A stretch of 43,466 nt of DNA from Planctomycetota bacterium (GTDB lineage Bacteria > Planctomycetota > Phycisphaerae > SM23-33). The position numbers were made by a program, and so were the translations under genes. This document shows positions 23,386 to 30,954 of the stretch, in pieces. The stretch covers positions 1 through 43,466 of the forward strand of contig JAAYCO010000032.1 in the NCBI GenBank assembly GCA_012729725.1, read 5' to 3'. Each line of letters starts with the position of its first letter. Position 1 is the stretch's first letter. The notes beneath the pieces were generated by a model. That model was not told the DNA's origin. It did not search any database and saw only the letters and a list, made by a program, of their open reading frames with translations.

Positions 23386-26088
23386 CTATTCTGAAGAATC
23401 GTTCAGTTGCTGCTCGACCTGCGCGATAAGCTCATCGATCTCGCTGTTGTCAATTCCGGCGTCGCGTTGCTTGCTTTTGGCCGTCTTGAGGTGGGCCATG
23501 GCCGCGTTCCAGTTCTTCAGTTGGATGTATTCCTTGCCGTTCTCGAGGTTTTCCTGATAAATGGAGAAGGCTATCTTCTTGTTCGCCAGTTCCGGCGACT
23601 CGGCCTTCGTCCTGGCCTGCGCGTAAGCCTCTCGCGCCTTGCCATAGTGCCTGGCGGCCAGATGCTCATCTCCCTTTCGCAGGAGGCCTTGATACTCCTC
23701 TTCCAGGGTGGTCGCCGCCTGGCGGGCGGTGATCAGGTCGCCCTCGGAGGGGCGAACCTCGCGGGCCTTTTCGTAGGCCTCAATCGCCTCACGATGCTTG
23801 TTCTCCTTCCGCAAGCGGTCGCCTTCAGCAATCAGCAGGCCAAAGCGGCATTGGGAGACTCGTTCATCCATCGGCGGCTCTCCGACAATCGCGGCCGCCT
23901 GGGAGAACTTCTCCAGAGCCTCGGCCAGCTTGTCCTGAAGCACCAGAGAGTCGCCTTCGGCGACAAGCGTTCTTCTTCGCTCGCTCATGTCAAGCAGCGC
24001 GATCTGCTCGGTAGCCTGCTGGTTGTCGGGATTGTGTTCGAGGGCCTTGGCGAAAAGCCTTCTGGCATTCGCAAGATCGCCCTGGTCAACGGCCTGCTGG
24101 CCTTGCTCAAAAGCCAGTTGTGACTGAAGCATGGCGATTCGCTGCGTCAGTGCATCGGAAGCGACTATGCCCGCGGCGTCTGTCAGGGCGGACAACTCCG
24201 CGCGCCTGTCGCCGGCGTCACTGGCGGCGTCAGCGCGAGCGATCGCCTCGAAATACTTCTGCCGGCCTGCAAGATCCGGGGCCTTTTGCCCAATGGCGGC
24301 CTTGGTCTGCTGAATCGCGGCCTCGATTTCCTGGGCCTTCTGCGTCATCGTTCGAGGGGGCGGGAGCTTGTTGGACGGCGCCATGTTGATCGCCCGCTCA
24401 TAGGCGGCGGATGCGCCGGCGAAATCCTGGCGCGACGCCAGCTCGTCTCCGGTGCTGACCGCCTGGAGAACCCTCTGGTTCAGGATCGCCAACTCGATCT
24501 CGTGCCACAGCGCATGTTTCATTTCGATCTTATCCGGCGGCATCGCCCCTGCAAGTTGTTGTTCAAGGCGGGTCTGCGCCTCGGTGAACCTGCCCTGTTC
24601 GTAGTCATACCGGGCCTCGGCGATGGTCATGCGGAACTTGCGCTCAAGCGTGCGTTCCGTCTCGAAGCGTTCAGTTTCGTCAATTATTCCGCTGCACCAT
24701 TCGACAAGATTCTTCCTGGAAGCCTGAATCTCTTTAGCGTTTTCGCGGGCCTTGCTTGCGAGCGTAGCGACGTTGTCCCAGTCTTCGTCGCTTTGCGCTG
24801 TCAGGAGTCCTGCCCTTGCGGCGGCCAGCGGCGCCATTACCGATGCCTTCGCCGCAGCCTCAAAGGATCTGGGTTTTGCCGCCACCAGCTCGAATTCATG
24901 CGCAGCCTCTGCGAATCTCGCGGCCTTGTAGTGATCGTCAGCGCTGCGGTAGGCGGCAAGGACTTCACGCCGGGCCTGATCCTGACTACTGCTGTTGCTG
25001 ATCATCAGGGCGACGGCTGTCACAATCAGCAGCACAAAGGCCGCCGAGGCGGCGATAATCTTGGTCTTGAGGCTGAGCTTCTGCCTCGGAATCTCGGCAG
25101 TGGGGGGAATAATAAGCTCAAGGTCCGTGGAAGACGGGCTGGAAACGGCACTGGCAACCTGCTGGAGCCTCGGGGCGACAGGCGCCGCTTCCGCAGCGCG
25201 GGCCTTTGGCGAGAACGTCTGCTTGATGGCCCTGCCGAGGGCCTCCATGTTGGCGAACCTGTCGTTGGGATTCTTCGCCAGCATCTTCATGACGATGTCG
25301 GATAATGGCGCGGGAACCCCCGGCGAGATTTCGCCAAGCGGCGGGGCGGATACGCTCATGTTTCCGTGCCACTTCATCCACCGCATGGCCTCGCTGTGCG
25401 GATCGCGCACCAGATCGGCGAAGACCTCGTTGAACTTGGGCCTGCCTGCCAGCAGCTCGTATGCGACCATGCCAAGGCTGTACATGTCGGCCCTGCCGTC
25501 GATATCGGCGCCCTCGAACATTTCCGGGGCCATGTACTTCGTGGTTCCCAGAAGCATTGATGTTTGGGCCGAGAGGCTGGCCGCGACGCCAAAGTCGGTA
25601 ATCTTGGGCCTTAGCCCATCTTCTACGATGATGTTGGCGGGCTTGATGTCCCTATGGATAATTCCCGCCTGATGCACGTCATGCAGGGCAGCGGCAAGAC
25701 GCCACAGTATCTGGAGGGCGGCCTTGGGCTCGGAAGGCCCGGCAGTCTCTCTAATAATCGTTTCAAGGCTGTGGCCGTTGAGGAACTCCATTACGATGAA
25801 CAGGCCGTGCTGCTCGGCCACCAGTTCGTGAATAGTGACTATCGCGGGCTGCTGCGCGCCCAGACGGGCAAGAATGCGAGCTTCCCTGCGGAATCGTTCG
25901 AGAAACTTTTCGTTCTCGGCCAGATGCGACGAGATCTGCTTGATTGCCACGTGGCGATCAAGCAGTGAATCGTAGCCTTTGTACACAATGGCCTGACCGC
26001 CGATCGCTCGACGTTCGACTATCTCATACTTCCCGATGGTAGTGCCTATTGGCAACCCCACCTGACCGTTGTCTGACGAGTTTGACAT
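23386..26088 (-). CDS. Transmembrane Ser/Thr protein kinase with TPR-like C-terminal region
   Basis: A 900-residue Hanks-type kinase inside the Tad operon. The catalytic domain (about 20-300) is complete: Gly-rich loop GGQAIVYKG, K50 (VAIKQ), E69, HRDIKPAN (HRD 145-147), DFG (165-167) and APE (187-189). A linker leads to one transmembrane helix (about 344-363) and then more than 500 residues of helical repeats, several of TPR type (for example GDLANARRLFAKALEHNPDN, KHREAIEAYEKAREVRPSEG). The repeats would lie outside the cytoplasm and could sense or bind pilus parts. The ATG at 26086-26088 has AGAGG before it; an upstream GTG lacks a ribosome site. Likely substrates, by inference, are threonines read by the two FHA proteins of the operon. 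Confidence 0.92.
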   Translation of the reverse strand: MSNSSDNGQVGLPIGTTIGKYEIVERRAIGGQAIVYKGYDSLLDRHVAIKQISSHLAENEKFLERFRREARILARLGAQQPAIVTIHELVAEQHGLFIVMEFLNGHSLETIIRETAGPSEPKAALQILWRLAAALHDVHQAGIIHRDIKPANIIVEDGLRPKITDFGVAASLSAQTSMLLGTTKYMAPEMFEGADIDGRADMYSLGMVAYELLAGRPKFNEVFADLVRDPHSEAMRWMKWHGNMSVSAPPLGEISPGVPAPLSDIVMKMLAKNPNDRFANMEALGRAIKQTFSPKARAAEAAPVAPRLQQVASAVSSPSSTDLELIIPPTAEIPRQKLSLKTKIIAASAAFVLLIVTAVALMISNSSSQDQARREVLAAYRSADDHYKAARFAEAAHEFELVAAKPRSFEAAAKASVMAPLAAARAGLLTAQSDEDWDNVATLASKARENAKEIQASRKNLVEWCSGIIDETERFETERTLERKFRMTIAEARYDYEQGRFTEAQTRLEQQLAGAMPPDKIEMKHALWHEIELAILNQRVLQAVSTGDELASRQDFAGASAAYERAINMAPSNKLPPPRTMTQKAQEIEAAIQQTKAAIGQKAPDLAGRQKYFEAIARADAASDAGDRRAELSALTDAAGIVASDALTQRIAMLQSQLAFEQGQQAVDQGDLANARRLFAKALEHNPDNQQATEQIALLDMSERRRTLVAEGDSLVLQDKLAEALEKFSQAAAIVGEPPMDERVSQCRFGLLIAEGDRLRKENKHREAIEAYEKAREVRPSEGDLITARQAATTLEEEYQGLLRKGDEHLAARHYGKAREAYAQARTKAESPELANKKIAFSIYQENLENGKEYIQLKNWNAAMAHLKTAKSKQRDAGIDNSEIDELIAQVEQQLNDSSE

Positions 26089-26150
26089 CTGGTCCTCTTC
26101 CACTCGGCGACGCGCCGGATTGAAATATCCGCAAACGCCTGCCGAACATC

Positions 26151-26180
26151 AGCATAACGTTTAACACGCAACATGTTCAA
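26151..26180 (-). promoter_or_regulatory. Possible internal promoter before the kinase gene
   Basis: Minus-strand TTGAAC (26175-26180), 18-bp spacer, TATGCT (26151-26156), in the 117-nt gap ahead of the kinase. Moderate match only. Confidence 0.3.
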
Positions 26181-26205
26181 GAAAGCCGGACTTATCCGCC
26201 GTTGT

Positions 26206-27126
26206 TCATCGAGCGCGCGGAAAAACCTCGCGAACTATGTAATCCTGCTGTCCTTCATTCGTCAGGGTGCAGGTGGCGTAAATCTCGGCGCCGTATTCAC
26301 CCGCGCCGAAAGGCAGGTCAACGCCGCCGTCCGCCAACGAGCGGAACACCTTCGAGGCGTACGGAACCGACAGATAGAATTTGTGATTCACGTGAGCCAC
26401 GATGTCTTCGCCCGGATCATATGAACTTCCATTGGCGGGGGGGGCTATCCACACCCTCGTGTAGTTCCGCGCGTAGCCCATGCGGTTGGGCCACGATCGC
26501 ATCATGTTGCCCAGTTGCGTGCGGCCATAGGCTTCGAAAAAATCCTGCACGCCGTTCTGCAACTCCGTCACGTCGGCCTGCGGGGCGCTGGGCGACGACG
26601 ACGAGATCGGAAAAATCGCCCACAGCGCGGCATTCTCGATCGCGCGCATCTTCGCGCCGCCTTCGTGCGCCTGAACGATGTTTCGCGGCTCGCTGTCTGT
26701 CTCCGTGGGAATCTGCACCACAGCGCTCCTGGCGGCGCAGAAGGCTGCGTAATTCACGCAGATGTTGCCGCCCAGCAGAAGCGACGACTGGGTCATGACC
26801 AGCACAATCATCAGGGCGATGGGCATGACCAGCGCGAATTCGAGTATTGCCGAGCCTTCCTGCCTGCCCATGCGGCCCTGCGCCCTGCCCGCATGAAGCA
26901 ACACAACAATTATTGCGCCAAGAACCACGGCGCACACGAATGTCACCGCCGCCATTGTGATGAAGATGGGGCTCTGGACCGCTCGCCCAAGCCAGCCCGA
27001 GCCGTTGAACATGACCGAAGCGCCGCCGGCCCATGCCACGCAAACCGCAGCCGACAGCGAGGCCAGAGTCGCCCACAACAGCGACAGGCTTGTTGCCGTC
27101 TTTGATGATGTGGCTGAGGTTTTCAT
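26206..27126 (-). CDS. TadE-like pseudopilin with two extra N-terminal helices
   Basis: A 306-residue protein. It begins with two hydrophobic helices (about 15-38 and 54-80) that are not part of the usual TadE, followed by a basic segment and the pseudopilin signature QEG-SAILEF (Glu+5) with the helix ALVMPIALMIVLVM. The rest (about 120-306) is soluble and ends EVFPRAR. The extra helices may hold it in the membrane after processing. Start taken at the ATG at 27124-27126; a TTG six codons upstream overlaps the peptidase gene. Confidence 0.8.
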   Translation of the reverse strand: MKTSATSSKTATSLSLLWATLASLSAAVCVAWAGGASVMFNGSGWLGRAVQSPIFITMAAVTFVCAVVLGAIIVVLLHAGRAQGRMGRQEGSAILEFALVMPIALMIVLVMTQSSLLLGGNICVNYAAFCAARSAVVQIPTETDSEPRNIVQAHEGGAKMRAIENAALWAIFPISSSSPSAPQADVTELQNGVQDFFEAYGRTQLGNMMRSWPNRMGYARNYTRVWIAPPANGSSYDPGEDIVAHVNHKFYLSVPYASKVFRSLADGGVDLPFGAGEYGAEIYATCTLTNEGQQDYIVREVFPRAR

Positions 27127-27133
27127 GCCGGTT

Positions 27134-27724
27134 TCATAATCCAAGCAGACTGCCGCTGCCCCGCCAGATCGCCTCTACAATTGCGGCAGCGGAACCTATG
27201 CAAAACGCCACTGCTAATGGCGCCTTCGGACTGTCGGCAACTGCTGGATCTATGGTCTTGCGAAACGCCAGGGCCAGCATCAGGCAGTGCCATACCCTGC
27301 CCAAAGTCTTCCTGATAACGCCGGCGCGCGCCATGACGATAATAGCCATGATCGCGGCAGCGATAAGCCCGAAAAACAAGGCGGACAGCGCGAATCGCCA
27401 ACCCGTCAAGGCCCCGACCGCCGCCATCAGTTTGACATCTCCACCGCCGACGCCGCCCATGCGCCACGCCACGAACATGGGCGCGAATCCGACCGCCAGG
27501 CCGGCAAGTGAACCGGACAGGCCAAGCGCATGCTCCGAGCCCCACATCCCGCCGACAAGGGCGTGTCCGACCAGCCCCGCCAAAGCCGCCGGTAGCGTAA
27601 TGTAATTCGGCGCCAGGCCCTTGCGCAGATCGACCACCGCCGCCCAGGGCAGTGCAACGGCAAGAAGAACATACGCCCACAGAATACTTACAGGCGGCAT
27701 GCAATCGCCCTGCGGAAACAACAT
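27134..27724 (-). CDS. cpaA: Prepilin peptidase CpaA/TadV
   Basis: Inner-membrane aspartic protease (family A24) that cuts Flp prepilin and TadE-like leaders after glycine. The 196-residue polytopic protein has both catalytic aspartates: D32 in VVDLRKG and D96 in the GVGGGDVKLM motif (GxGD type). Six or so hydrophobic segments. Starts by a one-base overlap (TGATG) with the flp stop; a second ATG eight codons on, with AGGG before it, is also possible. Confidence 0.9.
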   Translation of the reverse strand: MLFPQGDCMPPVSILWAYVLLAVALPWAAVVDLRKGLAPNYITLPAALAGLVGHALVGGMWGSEHALGLSGSLAGLAVGFAPMFVAWRMGGVGGGDVKLMAAVGALTGWRFALSALFFGLIAAAIMAIIVMARAGVIRKTLGRVWHCLMLALAFRKTIDPAVADSPKAPLAVAFCIGSAAAIVEAIWRGSGSLLGL

Positions 27725-27933
27725 CAGGGAGTAACCGGATCGTCAACGCCGCGGATGTCGTTCCATTTTTCGCTGGCCCATTCGGAGATTTCGTTTCGAT
27801 ACCACAGCACGACGGCCAGCAGCGGCAGCGCCACGGCTGCGATGATCAGGATGTACTCGACCATGTTGGCGCCTTGCTCGTCCCGGTACAGGGATTTCGC
27901 CACCGCCGCGAACTTCCGAATAGCGTTACTCAT
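27724..27933 (-). CDS. flp: Flp-type pilin 1
   Basis: Structural subunit of the Tad pilus. The 69-residue protein has a 22-residue leader ending EQG, cleavage G-ANMVEY with Glu5-Tyr6 as in Flp pilins, and one long hydrophobic helix (about 27-43). The short tail is acidic and Trp-containing (SEWASEKWNDI). Overlaps the prepilin peptidase start by one base. Confidence 0.92.
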   Translation of the reverse strand: MSNAIRKFAAVAKSLYRDEQGANMVEYILIIAAVALPLLAVVLWYRNEISEWASEKWNDIRGVDDPVTP

Positions 27934-27983
27934 GTTGTTCTCGATTCCGGGTCAGACTGCTCGATTCCGCCGGTGCTGACCTT

Positions 27984-28187
27984 TCACGGCAGCGGAAGTG
28001 TCTGCAAAAATGTGACCATTTGGTAGTACGAGCTCAGTGCGTTCAGCAGCGTCGTGAAGACATACACCATCGGCAGGCCGATGCCCGCCAGTAACAGCGT
28101 ATATTCGACCGACGTCTGCCCAGCCTGATCGCCCGCCAGACCGGCTCGGCGTATATACTCAATCCCTTGCCTGGGTTGTGGATGCAT
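27984..28187 (-). CDS. flp: Flp-type pilin 2
   Basis: A 67-residue pilin or pseudopilin with leader ending QAG, cleavage G-QTSVEY (Glu5-Tyr6) and the helix TLLLAGIGLPMVYVFTTLL. It differs in the mature region from pilin 1 and has no acidic tail. The ATG at 28185-28187 is fixed by a perfect AGGAGG six bases upstream. Lies 11 nt after the second cpaF. Confidence 0.88.
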   Translation of the reverse strand: MHPQPRQGIEYIRRAGLAGDQAGQTSVEYTLLLAGIGLPMVYVFTTLLNALSSYYQMVTFLQTLPLP

Positions 28188-28198
28188 AGCGCCTCCTA

Positions 28199-29314
28199 TC
28201 AATCATCGGCAAGGAAGATAGTTTGTGTTAAGCCCCAACTGTCGCGTAACACGCGAACCTTGGGCTCGTCACGGAACGACGACCTGGCCCCGGTGTGCGC
28301 CAGCTTGCCCACGCCCAGCCTGCCGGCCTGACCCTCGAGCAGCTTATAAACGAACATGTCCTGAAGCCTGTAACGCCCGTCCTCGCCCAGCGGAAGAACC
28401 TCTGACACCTGCGTCAGGGCCCGCCTTCCGTCGGTGAATCGAGTCACCTGGACGATTACGTCAATCGCCGAGGCGATCTGCGACCGAAGAGCATGAAGCG
28501 GCAACTCGACCTTGTTCATCATCGCCATGGTCTCGAGCCGGTTCAATGCGTCCAACGCCATGTTGGCGTGAAGCGTTGACATGCTTCCGGCGTGACCGGA
28601 CGTCATGGCCTGAATGACATCCAGCGCCTCGCCGCCGCGAACCTCGCCGATGATGATTCTGTCGGGCCTCAGCCGCAGCGATCCCCTGAACAGCTGGCTT
28701 ATTCCGACCGCTCCCCGGCCCCATCTGTCGGGCTGGCGGGTCTCAAGCGATATCACGTGATCCTGCTGAAGCTCAAGTTCGCTGCTGTCCTCGATGGTCA
28801 CAATTCGCTGGTGCGCCGGAATGAACCCGCTCAGCACGTTCAACAGGCTGGTCTTGCCGCTGCTCGTGCCGCCGGTGACGAGAATGTTTTTCTCGGCAAG
28901 CACGCACGTCTTGATGTATTCCATCACCTGCGGCGTCCAGGCGCCAAGCTCCAGCAGATGCTGCGCTGAGAAGTTGACTTTGGCGAACTTGCGAATGGTC
29001 ATGCACACGCCGCGCCGGCTCAGCGGAGGAAGAATCACGTGAACCCTGCTGCCGTCGGGCAGGCGCGAGTCAACCAGCGGATTCTCGTTCGTCAGACGCT
29101 TGCCTGTGAACTGAAGCACGTTGTTCACGGCAGACATCAGCGAATCGGCGTCCTCAAACCGGGCCTCCGTGCGCTCGAGCCTTCCGCCTCGCTCGACATA
29201 GATTTCGTCGTGCGAGTTGACCATGATCTCCGAAACCGCCGAATCGCGAAGAAACGACAGTATCGGGGCCAGGAAGTGATCGACAGTCCGCTCGTAAATG
29301 TTGACAGTGCTCAT
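28199..29314 (-). CDS. cpaF: Second CpaF/TadA-type ATPase (short form)
   Basis: First gene of the Tad operon. The 371-residue ATPase has an N-terminal subdomain (about 5-120) with SEIMVNSHDEIYVERGG and [20 protein letters not shown], Walker A GGTSSGKT (148-155), TIEDSSELEL, Walker B RIIIGEVRGG and the STLHAN box. It lacks both the FHA domain and the long helical region of the ATPase at 17456-19336. The ATG at 29312-29314 (GGGATCACG before it) is used; the frame is open 25 codons further, to no ribosome site. Two distinct ATPases in one Tad operon may mean separate extension and retraction, or two pilus types sharing parts. Confidence 0.92.
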   Translation of the reverse strand: MSTVNIYERTVDHFLAPILSFLRDSAVSEIMVNSHDEIYVERGGRLERTEARFEDADSLMSAVNNVLQFTGKRLTNENPLVDSRLPDGSRVHVILPPLSRRGVCMTIRKFAKVNFSAQHLLELGAWTPQVMEYIKTCVLAEKNILVTGGTSSGKTSLLNVLSGFIPAHQRIVTIEDSSELELQQDHVISLETRQPDRWGRGAVGISQLFRGSLRLRPDRIIIGEVRGGEALDVIQAMTSGHAGSMSTLHANMALDALNRLETMAMMNKVELPLHALRSQIASAIDVIVQVTRFTDGRRALTQVSEVLPLGEDGRYRLQDMFVYKLLEGQAGRLGVGKLAHTGARSSFRDEPKVRVLRDSWGLTQTIFLADD

Positions 29315-29380
29315 CGTGATCCCGTTGCCGGAGGGCCCAAGCCCGATGCCGCCCTGGCGCCGCTGCCGGACTAAAACGAC

Positions 29381-29408
29381 AGTATACATACTAACGCTCG
29401 GCGGACAA
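29381..29408 (-). promoter_or_regulatory. Likely promoter of the Tad operon
   Basis: Minus-strand TTGTCC (29403-29408), 16-bp spacer, TATACT (29381-29386). The leader would be about 60 nt. It faces away from the aminotransferase promoter at 29451-29479. Confidence 0.5.
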
Positions 29409-29450
29409 AAAGATATTGCGGCCCAAGCCGCACTCCGCGCGGTGTTGAGC

Positions 29451-29479
29451 TTGCATGAAATCCGACCCGGCAGTATGCT
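29451..29479 (+). promoter_or_regulatory. Possible aminotransferase promoter
   Basis: TTGCAT (29451-29456), 17-bp spacer, TATGCT (29474-29479), 51 nt before the start codon. Moderate consensus match. Confidence 0.4.
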
Positions 29480-29530
29480 GCTTCATCCATTGCAGGCGTA
29501 TGCCTGAATCAGAACCTCCGGAGACCGCAC

Positions 29531-30718
29531 TTGAGACTTTCCACCCGTATATCGTCGGTTGGCGAAAGCACAACCATAGCAATCACCGCACAGGCGAGGA
29601 AGATGCAGTCGCAGGGACTTGACGTCGTGAGTTTCGCCGCGGGCGAACCTGACTTTGAGACCCCGGCGTTTATCAAGGACGCCGCCAAGGCGGCCCTCGA
29701 CGCAGGCGACACCAAGTACACGCCACGAAGCGGCGAGAAGCTTCGCCAGGCGATATCCGCCAAGCTCGCTTCCGAGAACAAGCTGGCGTACCCGCCCGAA
29801 CGCATCATCGTGACCTTCGGCGGCAAGCACGCCCTGTACGCCGCGTTCCAGTGCCTGGTGAATCCCGGCGACAAGGTGCTGATACCCGCGCCATACTGGG
29901 TCAGCTACACCGAAATGGTGAAGCTTGCCGGCGGCGAGCCGGTGATCGTCAAGGCTTCAAGCGAGCAGGGTTTCAAGATAACCCCACAGCAGGTGCTTGA
30001 AGCCGCGAGTACCGGCGCGAAGATTCTCGTAATGAATTCGCCCAGCAACCCCACGAGCGTGACCTATTCGCCGGACGAGCTCGCGGCTATCGCCCAGGCG
30101 GTGCTCAAGACCAACCTGATCGTTTTCAGCGACGAGATATACGAGAAGCTCATTTACGGCGACACGAAGTTCGTGTCGTTTGCCGCCCTCGACCCCGCCC
30201 TGATGGACAGGACTGTCACGTTCAACGGCCTGGCCAAGACGTTCTCCATGCCGGGCTGGCGCATCGGCTGGGCAGCGGGCCCGGGCGATATCATCACTGC
30301 AATGCGCAATCTGCTGAGCCACGAGACGACCAACCCCGTGAGCTTCGCCCAGGCGGGGGCGCTTGCTGCCTACACCGATCCTCGCTCGGCGCAGACTATC
30401 GAATCGATGCGGGTGGAGTTCGAGAAACGCGGGCGGCACATGGCCCAAAGACTCAGCGCGATGCCCGGCGTCACATGCGTCCGGCCTACCGGCGCGTTTT
30501 ACTGCTTCCCCAACGTCAGCGCGCATTACGGCAGAAGCATCGGCCAGACCGCTGTCACCAACTCAACAACGTTCGCAAAGGCAGCCTTGAATGAAGCACG
30601 GGTGGCCCTTGTTCCCGGTGTTGAATTCGGCGACGACGATTGCGTCCGCCTGACGTTCGCCACAAGCCTCCAGCAGATAGACAAGGGGCTCGATGCCCTG
30701 GAGAAGATGCTCAAGTAG
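29531..30718 (+). CDS. Pyridoxal phosphate-dependent aminotransferase (aspartate aminotransferase family, class I)
   Basis: Cytosolic fold-type I transaminase, probably aspartate/2-oxoglutarate. The 395-residue protein has the cofactor residues of the family: PYWVSY (Y122 stacking), NSPSNPT (N173), SDEIYEKL (D201, Y204), the Schiff-base lysine K236 in FNGLAKTFSMPGWR and R244, and the substrate arginine near the C-terminus in FATSL region. It is closest in style to the gamma subgroup of aspartate aminotransferases. Start is TTG with GGAG seven bases upstream. Divergent from the Tad operon. Confidence 0.92.
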   Translation: MRLSTRISSVGESTTIAITAQARKMQSQGLDVVSFAAGEPDFETPAFIKDAAKAALDAGDTKYTPRSGEKLRQAISAKLASENKLAYPPERIIVTFGGKHALYAAFQCLVNPGDKVLIPAPYWVSYTEMVKLAGGEPVIVKASSEQGFKITPQQVLEAASTGAKILVMNSPSNPTSVTYSPDELAAIAQAVLKTNLIVFSDEIYEKLIYGDTKFVSFAALDPALMDRTVTFNGLAKTFSMPGWRIGWAAGPGDIITAMRNLLSHETTNPVSFAQAGALAAYTDPRSAQTIESMRVEFEKRGRHMAQRLSAMPGVTCVRPTGAFYCFPNVSAHYGRSIGQTAVTNSTTFAKAALNEARVALVPGVEFGDDDCVRLTFATSLQQIDKGLDALEKMLK

Positions 30719-30725
30719 AACGGCA

Positions 30726-30760
30726 TAAAAAACTCGGGCGTCCTTTATGGGCGCCCGAGT
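30726..30760 (-). terminator. Intrinsic terminator (leftward), weak on the other strand
   Basis: Stem ACTCGGGCG/CGCCCGAGT (30732-30740 with 30752-30760), followed on the minus strand by TTTTTT. Stops transcripts coming from the rnfD side; the same hairpin may also close the aminotransferase mRNA, though no U-tract follows on the plus strand. Confidence 0.8.
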
Positions 30761-30832
30761 CAGTCCGCGTCACCCGCTTTAGCGAAGTTCAGTTTATCTG
30801 TCTGTGGAGGGTCGCGGAACTAATATATTATA
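30727..30832 (-). ncRNA. Possible small RNA between a TATAAT box and the terminator
   Basis: On the minus strand a perfect TATAAT (30827-30832) stands about 70 nt before the terminator hairpin. A transcript starting near 30820 would be about 90 nt and end in that hairpin, with a small internal stem around TTCGCTAAAGCG. No good -35 at normal spacing (TTGACT lies 24 bp away), so this is only a candidate; the alternative is a long 3' end of the rnf transcript. Confidence 0.25.
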
Positions 30833-30865
30833 TCGGACAAAAAACTGTCCGGCGACAGTCAACTT

Positions 30866-30924
30866 GATAAAGCAAAAAGATTCCTCTTGACCTGCCGACG
30901 GCACCTTCTCGCAAGTGCTTTATC
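30866..30924 (-). other. Structured element downstream of rnfD
   Basis: A perfect 9-bp inverted repeat GATAAAGCA / TGCTTTATC (30866-30874 with 30916-30924) encloses a smaller TGCC-GAC-GGCA hairpin. It lies about 30 nt past the rnfD stop, without a U-tract. Confidence 0.4.
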
Positions 30925-30954
30925 TGCAAGCTGATATGAAGCAAACGCCAGGAA

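Noticed and set aside
14578-29314. Type VI or type II secretion locus, suggested by FHA, kinase and T2SSF domains
   Set aside because: No T6SS sheath, tube or baseplate genes and no T2SS pseudopilin set; Flp pilins, CpaA, CpaB, TadB and TadC define a Tad locus.
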